DNA from: an uncultured Clostridia bacterium | GTDB lineage: Bacteria > Bacillota > Clostridia > Oscillospirales > Oscillospiraceae | DNA length: 8,153 nt | NCBI GenBank assembly: GCA_937907715.1 | Contig: CALERM010000192.1 | Span: 1 to 8,153 of the forward strand | Direction: 5' to 3' | Shown: positions 1 to 6,352 of the stretch, in pieces | How positions within the stretch are numbered: position 1 is the stretch's first letter | How the letters are laid out: every line of letters begins with the position of its first letter | Position numbers and translations under genes: made by a program | The notes under the pieces: generated by a model | Databases searched by the model: none | What the model was told of the DNA's origin: nothing | Seen by the model: only the letters and a program-made list of their open reading frames with translations

Positions 1-24
1 GGACGTGCCATAAATGGCACGTCC
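1..24 (-). terminator. Rho-independent terminator-like hairpin after the cysteine desulfurase gene
   Basis: A perfect 10-bp inverted repeat (GGACGTGCCA at 1-10 and TGGCACGTCC at 15-24) with a 4-nt loop begins 5 nt past the stop codon of the minus-strand cysteine desulfurase gene. Its position fits the end of the four-gene leftward operon. The T-run expected for leftward transcription would lie outside the window, so it cannot be checked. On the plus strand the stem is followed by TTCGTTT, a modest T-rich tail, so the element could work in both directions. The stem is seen directly; the terminator role is inferred. Confidence 0.7.
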
Positions 25-29
25 TTCGT

Positions 30-1148
30 TTATCCTTTGAGGGTTTGCTTTGCCTCCAACAGGGCTTCGATCAGGCGGTCGACGTCCTCTCGGGTGTTAT
101 CGCCGCAGAACGAGACGCGCACGGAGCCGTCGATGGCGGCGGGGGGCAGGTGCATCGCCTCCAGCACGTGGCTGCGATGCCCCTTGGAGCAGGCAGAGCC
201 GGCGGAGACGTAGATGCCCTTTGTCTGCAGGCAGTTGATGATGCCCTGTGAGCGAAGACCGGGAAGAGACAGGTTTACAATGTGCGGCGCTGCCTGCTGT
301 CCGATGAGGACGAGCCCCGGAATTTCCTGCGCGCGGGCGCGGCAGTAGTCGCGCAGGTCCGTCATGCGGGCGATTTCCTGCTGTGCGTCGGTATCGGCGC
401 AGGCGGCGGCAAAGCCGCAGATGCCGGGCAGGTTCTCGGTGCCGGAGCGGAAATTGCTCTCCTGCCCGCCGCCGTGGAGGAAGGGCGGCAGCGGAAGACC
501 CGGACGGATGTAGAGCGCGCCCACGCCCTTGGGACCGTGGATTTTATGCCCCGAGACGGAAATCAGGTCTGCGCCGAGCGTCCTTGCCTTGAAGGGGAGC
601 TTCAGAAAGCCCTGGACGGCGTCGGTGTGAAACAGCGCCAGCGGGCTGAGCCTGCGGGTGAGGCGGATCATGTCCGCAATCGGCATGACGGCGCCCGACT
701 CGTTGTTGACCATCATGATGGAAACGAGAATCGTATCCGGGCGAAGGGCGGCTTTGAGCGTGTCGGCGGAGACGAAGCCTTCTTCATCGGGCTGCAGGTA
801 TGTGACCTCGAAGCCCTTCGCTTCGAGCGCTTTCATGGGATGCAGCACGGCGTGATGCTCGACGGCGGTGGTGACGATGTGATTGCCGCGCTTTTTCAGG
901 CGCTCGCAGGTCGAGAAAATTGCCCAGTTATCCGCCTCCGTGCCGCCGGAGGTGAAAAAAACACGCTCCGGCTCTGCGCCGAGACTGGAGCTAACGGCTT
1001 TGCGGGCGTTTTTCAGCTCGCGCTCGGCTGCGATGCCCAGCTCATGGACCGAGGAGGGATTTCCCCAGGTGTCGCACAGCAGGCGCGTCATTGCCTGCAC
1101 GCAGGCAGCATTCGGTTTGGTGGTGGCGGAATTGTCCAGATAGATCAT
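30..1148 (-). CDS. Cysteine desulfurase (NifS/IscS-type, class V aminotransferase fold)
   Basis: This 372-residue protein is a pyridoxal-phosphate enzyme that converts L-cysteine to L-alanine and carries the sulfur as a persulfide for iron-sulfur cluster assembly or tRNA thiolation. The N-terminus IYLDNSATT is typical of the family. Further hallmarks are TSGGTEADN (66-74), the VEHHAVL histidine region (96-102), HTDAVQ (174-179, cofactor-contacting Asp176 and Gln179), the lysine that binds the cofactor in SGHKIHGPKG (Lys202), and the mobile catalytic cysteine loop SAGSACSKG (Cys320). The length is slightly below the usual 380-400. The ATG is preceded by GAGG 7 nt upstream. It is the last gene of the leftward operon, 60 nt after mnmE. 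No iscU, thiI or mnmA is visible, so the sulfur acceptor is unknown; tRNA 2-thiolation is suggested only by the mnmE neighbour. The family call is secure, the specific subtype is not. Confidence 0.95.
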   Translation of the reverse strand: MIYLDNSATTKPNAACVQAMTRLLCDTWGNPSSVHELGIAAERELKNARKAVSSSLGAEPERVFFTSGGTEADNWAIFSTCERLKKRGNHIVTTAVEHHAVLHPMKALEAKGFEVTYLQPDEEGFVSADTLKAALRPDTILVSIMMVNNESGAVMPIADMIRLTRRLSPLALFHTDAVQGFLKLPFKARTLGADLISVSGHKIHGPKGVGALYIRPGLPLPPFLHGGGQESNFRSGTENLPGICGFAAACADTDAQQEIARMTDLRDYCRARAQEIPGLVLIGQQAAPHIVNLSLPGLRSQGIINCLQTKGIYVSAGSACSKGHRSHVLEAMHLPPAAIDGSVRVSFCGDNTREDVDRLIEALLEAKQTLKG

Positions 1149-1150
1149 AG

Positions 1151-1169
1151 AAATACCTCGAAATACCTC
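1151..1169 (-). promoter_or_regulatory. Duplicated ribosome binding site of the cysteine desulfurase gene
   Basis: On the minus strand the sequence GAGGTATTT occurs twice in direct repeat (plus-strand copies at 1151-1159 and 1161-1169), 10 bp apart. The near copy places GAGG 7 nt before the ATG at 1148, which is a good distance. The far copy is about 17 nt away, too far for direct initiation, so it may only be a local duplication or a standby site. Confidence 0.55.
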
Positions 1170-1175
1170 ATAGAG

Positions 1176-1195
1176 TTTCGCCTCGCAAGGCGAAA
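1176..1195 (-). other. Intercistronic hairpin between mnmE and the cysteine desulfurase gene
   Basis: A perfect 8-bp stem (TTTCGCCT at 1176-1183, AGGCGAAA at 1188-1195) with a 4-nt loop lies in the 60-nt gap after the mnmE stop codon. No T-run follows it in the leftward direction, so it does not look like a full terminator. It could be an mRNA-stability or processing element that lowers or separates expression of the last gene. Confidence 0.5.
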
Positions 1196-1208
1196 TAAAA
1201 TGGAACTA

Positions 1209-2570
1209 TCACTTTCCGACGCAGAAGCGCTCGAAAATGCGGTTGGTAATATCCTCGCGGACAACGCGGCCGGTCGCCTCGCCGAGCGCTTCCATCGCCG
1301 CCTCGACGTCGACCAGAACGGCGTCCGGCGTCATGCCAAGGCGCAGGGACGAAAGCGCGGCTTCGATCGACTCGCGCGATTTTGCAATCGCGTCCGCCTG
1401 ACGGGCGTTTGTCAGAATCGAGCCGTCGCAGGGCGCGTCGAAATCAAAGACCATGTCGAGCGCCTGCTCTAAAAGATCCAGCCCCTCGTTTTTCGTGCAG
1501 CTGACGGGAATCACGTAGGCAAACGGCAGCTCGCTGGGGTCAATGACGCACGGCAGGTCCTGCTTGTTTAAAATCGCAATTGCCTCGGGCGCCTGCAGCG
1601 CGGCGTCCATGGCGGCTTCATCCTCCGGGGTCAGCGGCTTCGAGCCGTCGACGACAAACAGCGCCAGCTGGCAGGTCTGCGCCGCGTTCAGCGCGCGCGC
1701 CACGCCGAGCTGCTCAACGGTATCTGCCGTTTCGCGGATGCCTGCGGTATCGAGCAGGCGCAGAAGATGCTTTCCGAGCGTCACGGTCTGCTCGACTGCG
1801 TCGCGCGTGGTGCCGGGGATGTCGGTGACGATGACGCGCGCGAAGCCGGCAAGGGCGTTGAGAAGGCTCGACTTTCCGGCATTCGGCGCGCCGAGAATGG
1901 CGGTCTGCACGCCGTTTTTGATGAAGCTGCCGCGGCGGCAGGAGGAAAGCAGCGCGTCGAGCTGCCGGGAGGCGGATTTCAGAGTATCTGCATAGGCTTG
2001 CAGGCGGAAGGGCTCGATGTCCTCGTCGGGGTAGTCCAGCACGGCGTGGAAATGCGAGCAGATATCCATGAGCTGATCGTAGATCGGGTCCAGCTTTTTC
2101 CGCAGAACGCCCGCAACCTGCCCGCAGGCGTTGGCGGCGGCGTCCGCTGTCTCGGCGTCGATGAGGTCGATAACTGCCTCCGCCTGCGTCAGATCCATCT
2201 GCCCATTCAAAAATGCGCGTCTGGTGAACTCGCCGGGTCCCGCCTGCCGGAAACCGGCTGCCAAAAGCGCCGAAAGCCCCGCGCGCAGGACGGCAGGAGA
2301 GCCGTGGCACTGAAACTCGACCGTGTCTTCTCCGGTGTAGGAGTGCGGCGCGCGGGAGACGAAGACCATCGCCTCGTCAATCGGGCGCGCCTGCTCATCA
2401 TACAGCGTGCCGCGCGATAACAGCCGGTCCGGAAGTGTGGACAGGGGCTTTTTGGAAGATAACGCAAAGACCTTGCCTGCAAGGTCGATGCAGCCGTCGC
2501 CGGACATGCGCAGAATGCCGATACCGCTGCGCACAAAGCCGGTTGCAATGGCGGCGATGGGATGTGCCAT
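1209..2570 (-). CDS. mnmE: tRNA modification GTPase MnmE (TrmE)
   Basis: MnmE works with MnmG to add the carbon-5 aminomethyl-type group to U34 of certain tRNAs, using a formyl-tetrahydrofolate-derived carbon. With the ATG at 2570 the protein has 453 residues, normal for the family. The N-terminal folate-binding domain contains SYTGEDTVEFQCHGSP (77-92) and GEFTRRAFLNGQMDLTQAEA. The G domain follows with P-loop GAPNAGKS (227-234), switch segment TDIPGTTRD (249-257), DTAG (274-277), NKQD (335-338) and a VSC G5-like segment (356-358). The C-terminus ends in the conserved FCVGK, whose cysteine is required in characterised homologues. An in-frame GTG 9 nt further upstream is less likely because it overlaps the GGAGG ribosome binding site. 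The gene lies 25 nt after the racemase gene. MnmG is not adjacent, unlike in the common jag-mnmE-mnmG cluster. Confidence 0.97.
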   Translation of the reverse strand: MAHPIAAIATGFVRSGIGILRMSGDGCIDLAGKVFALSSKKPLSTLPDRLLSRGTLYDEQARPIDEAMVFVSRAPHSYTGEDTVEFQCHGSPAVLRAGLSALLAAGFRQAGPGEFTRRAFLNGQMDLTQAEAVIDLIDAETADAAANACGQVAGVLRKKLDPIYDQLMDICSHFHAVLDYPDEDIEPFRLQAYADTLKSASRQLDALLSSCRRGSFIKNGVQTAILGAPNAGKSSLLNALAGFARVIVTDIPGTTRDAVEQTVTLGKHLLRLLDTAGIRETADTVEQLGVARALNAAQTCQLALFVVDGSKPLTPEDEAAMDAALQAPEAIAILNKQDLPCVIDPSELPFAYVIPVSCTKNEGLDLLEQALDMVFDFDAPCDGSILTNARQADAIAKSRESIEAALSSLRLGMTPDAVLVDVEAAMEALGEATGRVVREDITNRIFERFCVGK

Positions 2571-2578
2571 AGATGTCA

Positions 2579-2583
2579 CCTCC
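2579..2583 (-). promoter_or_regulatory. Ribosome binding site fixing the mnmE start
   Basis: GGAGG on the minus strand sits 8 nt before the ATG at 2570. It overlaps the alternative GTG at 2579, so the ATG is the supported start and the protein loses three residues compared with the longest open frame. Confidence 0.8.
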
Positions 2584-2595
2584 GGGACGAATGAT

Positions 2596-3687
2596 TTACT
2601 GGAAGACGACGTCCACGCCCTTGAGCATCAGGGGATTGACGTCGAAAATTGCCTTGTCGCCGAGCTTGCAGTTGACGGTTGTCACGTCGACGACGGTGTG
2701 GAGCATGCCGATGTGTCCGAGGACCCGGCAGCGCTTGCCGCCGAGCAGGACGGTGTAGCCCTTGCGCCCGAAGATCAGGCGCCTGAGGTTCGAGAAAATT
2801 GCTCGCAGGCTGTCTTTGCGGCGGGTCAGATCATTTCCCATCTGGCAGCCGAAGCCGTTGTACCAGCCGACGGGGAGGACCGCAATGCGGGTGGGCTTTT
2901 TCGCGCGCCAGCCTGCGCCGTAGCCGCAGGTGTGCCCCCTGGGAAGCCAGCGCAGCTCGTCGACGGCTGCCTCGAGCGTGCCGACGCGCTTGAGATTATA
3001 GCTGCCCTTGAAGGAAAGCCTGCCGAGGATTGCCGAGCCGACGCGCACGGCGTCCATTGCGTAATTGGGAAAACGCAGAAGCCCGGCGGAATTGCAGCAG
3101 TGGCAGATTCCGACGTCGAAGCCCTTTTCCTGCAGCTGGCGGATGACGGAGCGGAAGGAAACCATCTGAAGATCGGTCGCTTTTTTGTTGCAGAACGCGC
3201 TGTGGAAGTGCGTGTAAATCCCGCACAGGTCCAGCCCGTCCATATAGGAATAGATGTGCAGAAGCTTGTCCATCTCACCGGGAAGAAAGCCATAGCGCCC
3301 CATGCCGGTGTCAATTTCAATGTGTGCTTTGACTTTCTGCTTGCGCTGCGTGGCAATGCCGTTGAGGACCGCCGCGTCGTCCTGGCTGGAGACGGTTAAC
3401 ACAACGTCCAGATCCAGCAGCTGATGCACCTCGTCGACGTCGCAGGTCGGGCGGATCATGAGAATTTGCTGGGTGAAGCCCGCGCCTCTGAGCTGCTTTG
3501 CATCCGAGACCTCGGTCACGCAGAAGGTATCCACGCCGGCATCGCGGCAGATGGCGGCGAGGGGGATGAGCCCCAGACCGTAGCCGTTTCCCTTGACGAC
3601 GGCAAACAGGCGCGCTTTTCCGGCGCGCTTTTTGAGCGTCTCGAGATTCTGGCGGATGGCGGCGGATTCAACCAGGTAACGTTTCAT
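2596..3687 (-). CDS. alr: Alanine racemase family protein (fold type III PLP enzyme), divergent
   Basis: This 363-residue protein belongs to the family that interconverts L- and D-alanine for peptidoglycan. The cofactor lysine is Lys32 in AVVKGNGYG, where AVVKADAYGHG is usual. Other family landmarks are IDTGMGRYGF (125-134), THF (159-161), CNSAGLLRFP (198-207), AVRVGSAILGR (213-223) with the arginine that contacts the cofactor ring, and GYG with the probable second catalytic base Tyr256. Two things are odd. The usual CMDQ segment near the active-site entry reads GMLH (327-330), and a basic stretch rich in Arg and Lys occupies about 284-310. The C-terminal tail is also short. The ATG has AAAGGAG about 8 nt upstream, within the tail of the preceding femX-like gene, which ends 12 nt before. 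The protein may be a true alanine racemase or a relative with another amino acid substrate such as serine; the sequence does not decide. Confidence 0.85.
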   Translation of the reverse strand: MKRYLVESAAIRQNLETLKKRAGKARLFAVVKGNGYGLGLIPLAAICRDAGVDTFCVTEVSDAKQLRGAGFTQQILMIRPTCDVDEVHQLLDLDVVLTVSSQDDAAVLNGIATQRKQKVKAHIEIDTGMGRYGFLPGEMDKLLHIYSYMDGLDLCGIYTHFHSAFCNKKATDLQMVSFRSVIRQLQEKGFDVGICHCCNSAGLLRFPNYAMDAVRVGSAILGRLSFKGSYNLKRVGTLEAAVDELRWLPRGHTCGYGAGWRAKKPTRIAVLPVGWYNGFGCQMGNDLTRRKDSLRAIFSNLRRLIFGRKGYTVLLGGKRCRVLGHIGMLHTVVDVTTVNCKLGDKAIFDVNPLMLKGVDVVFQ

Positions 3688-3699
3688 GCGTGTTCTCCT

Positions 3700-4764
3700 T
3701 TATTTCCCGCGGTTGCGAATGAGGTAGACCTGTTTGCGAAGCTCCTTGAAGACGGACGTACCATGCTCGACCGCCCAGTAGACGGCGGGAGAGAGGACGA
3801 GGTCCATCTCGCCGACAAACTCGGTGAAATCGCCGCCGAAGCCCTGCTTGAAACGGAACAGACCATAGAGCGGGTTATCCTCCGACACATCGCCGGAGAC
3901 GCCGCGGAAGTCGTAGATGCGGCAGTTTGTTTCGACCGCCCACTGGATCATGCGCCACTGAAGAAGGTAATTGGGCATCAGATTGCGGTGCTCGTTTGAC
4001 GACGCGCCGTAGAGATACCAGACCTTGTCGCCGTAGTGAATGGCAAGCGTGCCGGCAATCGGGGTATCGTTGGGGTCGAACGCCATATAGAGCCGGGCAT
4101 GCTCGCCGAGATTGTCGAGCATGGCGGCAAAGTATTCGGGCTTACGGGTCACGAAGCCATCGCGCACGCCGGTCGTAAGCATCAGCTCGGAGAACGCAGG
4201 GACCATCTCCTTGCCGCAGATGCGGACCGTGACGCCCTTGCGCTCGGCAAGGCGGATGTTGTAGCGCCATTTCTGGTGGAAATTTGCGAGAAGCTCCTCC
4301 TCCGTCTTTCCTTCGACGTTCAGGCGGAAGACGTAGCGCGGCTGGATTGCCTCGAAGTTTTTTCCGCCCTCCTTGGAGCGGAAGCCGAAGCTCTGGAGCA
4401 TGGAGGAAAAGGCGGTGTTGCTCGACGGAACGTCGGGGTCGATTTTGATGACGTAGGATTTGTATTTCTTTGCCAGCGCCTTCGCGCCGTCCAGAAGCTG
4501 AGAAAAGGTCTCGCGGTCGTCAAGGCCGCACACCGGACCGCGGCAGCCGTACATCAGGGTTCTGCCGATGCCGGGGACCTTGCGCGTCATGACGGCGAGG
4601 CTTCCTTTGATTGTTCCGTCTTCACCGCGCACGGCGATGGCGTCCCACTGCCACATGGGCTTCTGCTTGCCCCAGAGATAGCTCTGGGCGAAGTTTCCCT
4701 TCGGGTGGGACTGGACAAAGGCTTCGTATTCCGGAAGCGTTTTTTCATTGATCAGTTCGTACAT
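3700..4764 (-). CDS. FemX/FemAB-family peptidoglycan interpeptide-bridge aminoacyltransferase
   Basis: Proteins of this family use aminoacyl-tRNA to add amino acids to the stem-peptide side chain of peptidoglycan precursors at the inner face of the membrane. The predicted protein has 354 residues, close to FemX size. Visible motifs are NFAQSYLWG (24-32), RYVFRLNV (143-150), KWRYNIRLAERKGV (165-178), TTGVRDGF (197-204), PIAGTLAIHYGDKVWYLYGASSNEHRNLMP (235-264, shown for position), YDFRGVSGD (284-292) and YGLFRFKQGFGG (300-311). The tandem GNAT-like fold is known for the family. It lacks the long coiled-coil insertion of staphylococcal FemA/FemB as far as can be seen. The ATG at 4764 has GGAG 8 nt upstream; a longer open frame to 5100 runs into the divergent germination gene and is rejected. 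It is the first gene of the leftward operon. Which amino acid is transferred (Gly, L-Ala or L-Ser) cannot be read from sequence. Confidence 0.92.
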   Translation of the reverse strand: MYELINEKTLPEYEAFVQSHPKGNFAQSYLWGKQKPMWQWDAIAVRGEDGTIKGSLAVMTRKVPGIGRTLMYGCRGPVCGLDDRETFSQLLDGAKALAKKYKSYVIKIDPDVPSSNTAFSSMLQSFGFRSKEGGKNFEAIQPRYVFRLNVEGKTEEELLANFHQKWRYNIRLAERKGVTVRICGKEMVPAFSELMLTTGVRDGFVTRKPEYFAAMLDNLGEHARLYMAFDPNDTPIAGTLAIHYGDKVWYLYGASSNEHRNLMPNYLLQWRMIQWAVETNCRIYDFRGVSGDVSEDNPLYGLFRFKQGFGGDFTEFVGEMDLVLSPAVYWAVEHGTSVFKELRKQVYLIRNRGK

Positions 4765-4792
4765 GCTGTTCGCTCCACATCTATATATTGTA

Positions 4793-4814
4793 TTGCGCGA
4801 GCGGTTTCGCGCAA
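4793..4814 (-). other. Hairpin in the leader of the femX-like operon
   Basis: A perfect 8-bp stem (TTGCGCGA at 4793-4800, TCGCGCAA at 4807-4814) with a 6-nt loop lies between the predicted transcription start (about 4831) and the ribosome binding site of the femX-like gene. It has no T-run after it in the leftward direction. It could stabilise the mRNA or be an operator palindrome; neither role can be confirmed here. Confidence 0.45.
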
Positions 4815-4837
4815 ATAGGCAAAAATTCGTATTTAAT

Positions 4838-4866
4838 ATCTTACCATATTTATGCCGCATATGCAA
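4838..4866 (-). promoter_or_regulatory. Sigma-A-type promoter with extended -10 for the femX-alr-mnmE-csd operon
   Basis: On the minus strand a weak -35 TTGCAT (4861-4866) is followed by a 17-bp spacer and -10 TAAGAT (4838-4843), preceded by TGG, which gives an extended -10 (TGGTAAGAT). The predicted start near 4831 leaves a leader of about 65 nt. It is the best match in the only sizeable gap upstream of the operon, in an AT-rich patch within GC-rich DNA. The -35 matches the consensus at only three of six positions, so the extended -10 would carry most of the recognition. Confidence 0.55.
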
Positions 4867-4874
4867 ACGCTGCC

Positions 4875-4904
4875 GTATAGTTTTTCCCGATTGGCGGCAC
4901 AATA
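4875..4904 (+). promoter_or_regulatory. Sigma-G-like (forespore) promoter candidate for the germination operon
   Basis: GTATA (4875-4879) fits the sigma-G -35 pattern GHATR. After an 18-bp spacer, CACAATA (4898-4904) matches CATWHTA at six of seven positions. The match sits just before the GAGGTGA ribosome binding site (4913-4919) of the GerA-type gene, so the leader would be only about 15 nt. Germination receptor operons of Bacillus are known to be sigma-G controlled. With such short degenerate motifs the match could be chance. Confidence 0.4.
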
Positions 4905-4925
4905 ATTCCCACGAGGTGAGATGCG

Positions 4926-6347
4926 ATGGTAGACGGACGGGAGCTTGCGGCGCAGTTTGAAGGCGCGGCGGATTTTGAGACGCGGAAGATCCTTTGCGGC
5001 GGGCAGCTGCTGACGGTATATTTTCTCGACGGGCTGACGTCGGGCGGGGATATCGCGGAGCAGGTCGTGCGCCCGCTGGCGCAGATGACAGACGAGGCAC
5101 GCGAGGAGATTCTGTTTACCCGCGCAATGCAGGGCGGGGTCTGGTGCGCGTCGGTCAAGGAGGCGCAGTCGACGCAGCAGGCGGCGCAGCTGCTGGTGAA
5201 CGGCTTCTGCGTGATTCTGTTTCCGCAGAGCGGGAAGGCGCTCGGCTGCGAGGTGAAGACCGGGGAAAAGCGCAGCCCCTCTCCGCCGGAGACGGAGAAC
5301 ACAGTCAAGGGCGCGAAGGATGCGTTTACCGAGACGCTGCGCACGAACACAAGTCTGGTGCGGCGGCATCTGCGGACGCCGGGGCTGCGGCTTTCGGAAA
5401 CGGTCGCCGGCAGAAGGACGCTGACGAAGATTACGGTCTGCTGGATTGACGGTCTGACGGACCCCGAGCTGCCGCGCAGGATGCAGGAGCGGCTGGGGTC
5501 CATCGACATTGACGGCGCGCTGTCTCCGGCGGCGATCGAGGAATATGTGACGGGGTCGAGACGGACGGCGTTTCCGCTTCTGGAATACACCGAGCGGACG
5601 GACCATTTCTGCCAGGGTCTGCTCGACGGGCAGGTGGGTCTGCTGGTCGACGGGCTGCCGCTGGGGTATCTGGCGCCGGTGGGGCTGGGGCGGCTGATGC
5701 GCTCGCCCGAGGACCGGGCGACGGACTTTCTTTCCGCATCAATGCTGCGGCTTTTGCGCTATGCGGCGCTGGGGGTGAGCCTGCTGCTGCCGGGGCTTTA
5801 CGCGGCAATGGCAATGTTTCATCAGCAGATGCTGCCGACGAAGCTGCTGCTGTCGATCATCGAGAGCAAGCAGAATGTGCCGTTTTCGACGCTTCTGGAG
5901 GTGTTGGGACTGCTGTGTGCGTTCGAGCTTTTGCAGCAGGCGGGGCTGCATCTGCCGCAGGCGGTAGGGACGGCGGTGTCGATCATCGGAGGGCTGGTCG
6001 TCGGGACGGCGGCGGTGGACGCAAAGCTGGTGTCTCCGGCGGCGCTGATTGTGACGGCGTCGAGCGGTATCTGCGGCTTTACGCTTCCGAACCGGGAGCT
6101 GTCGGACGCAGTACGGCTGTGGCGGTTTGTATTGACGGTTCTGGCGGGGCTCTGGGGACTTTTCGGCGTGACGGTAGGGCTGCTGCTTTTGCTGACGGAG
6201 CTGGCGGGGCTTTCGAGTCTCGGCAGAAGCTATCTTTCGCCGTTCGGCGAGGCGGAGGTCAAAGGAGCGCTGGTAAGACCCCGGCTGGTCCGGCAGAAAT
6301 GGCGCGACGGGGCGCTGAAGCCCATGGATGAAAAAAATCAGAGGTGA
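4926..6347 (+). CDS. Spore germination protein, GerA family (germinant receptor A subunit)
   Basis: GerA-type subunits sit in the spore inner membrane and, with B and C partners, respond to nutrients to start germination. The 473-residue protein has a soluble N-terminal part to about residue 270, then several membrane segments (about 275-297, 345-365, 368-386, 398-428). Strong family matches are AKDAFTETLRTNTSLVRR (130-147), the SPEDRATDFL region (260-269), PFSTLLEVLGLLCAFELLQQ (319-338), AVGTAVSIIGGLVVGTAAVD (346-365), VSPAALIV (369-376) and YLSPFGE (436-442). The length is near the low end of the usual range of about 480-550, and the hydrophilic N-terminus is short. ATG is preceded by GAGGTGA at about 6 nt. 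It heads a rightward operon with GerC-like and GerB-like genes, which favours a receptor subunit over the related SpoVAF. The ligand is unknown. Confidence 0.92.
   Translation: MVDGRELAAQFEGAADFETRKILCGGQLLTVYFLDGLTSGGDIAEQVVRPLAQMTDEAREEILFTRAMQGGVWCASVKEAQSTQQAAQLLVNGFCVILFPQSGKALGCEVKTGEKRSPSPPETENTVKGAKDAFTETLRTNTSLVRRHLRTPGLRLSETVAGRRTLTKITVCWIDGLTDPELPRRMQERLGSIDIDGALSPAAIEEYVTGSRRTAFPLLEYTERTDHFCQGLLDGQVGLLVDGLPLGYLAPVGLGRLMRSPEDRATDFLSASMLRLLRYAALGVSLLLPGLYAAMAMFHQQMLPTKLLLSIIESKQNVPFSTLLEVLGLLCAFELLQQAGLHLPQAVGTAVSIIGGLVVGTAAVDAKLVSPAALIVTASSGICGFTLPNRELSDAVRLWRFVLTVLAGLWGLFGVTVGLLLLLTELAGLSSLGRSYLSPFGEAEVKGALVRPRLVRQKWRDGALKPMDEKNQR
6341..6347 (+). promoter_or_regulatory. Ribosome binding site of the GerC-like gene, overlapping the gerA-type stop
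   Basis: GAGGTGA ends in the TGA stop of the GerA-type gene and stands 5 nt before an ATG at 6353. An in-frame GTG at 6344 lies inside the motif, so the ATG is the better start. The layout suggests translational coupling between the two genes. Confidence 0.7.
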
Positions 6348-6352
6348 GGGAT

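Noticed and set aside
282..1472. Long plus-strand open frame of about 396 codons
   Set aside because: It lies antisense to the cysteine desulfurase and mnmE genes, crosses their intergenic gap, has no recognisable motif and reflects the GC-rich codon pattern of the real genes.
2571..2579. GTG start of mnmE three codons upstream
   Set aside because: The GTG overlaps the GGAGG ribosome binding site; the ATG at 2570 has the correct 8-nt spacing.
2407..3399. Plus-strand open frame of about 330 codons
   Set aside because: It is antisense to mnmE and the racemase gene, with no family motif; both opposite genes are strongly supported.
4765..5100. N-terminal extension of the FemX-like protein by 112 codons
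   Set aside because: It would cover the divergent promoter region and the start of the germination gene. The internal ATG at 4764 has a good ribosome binding site and matches the normal start of the family.
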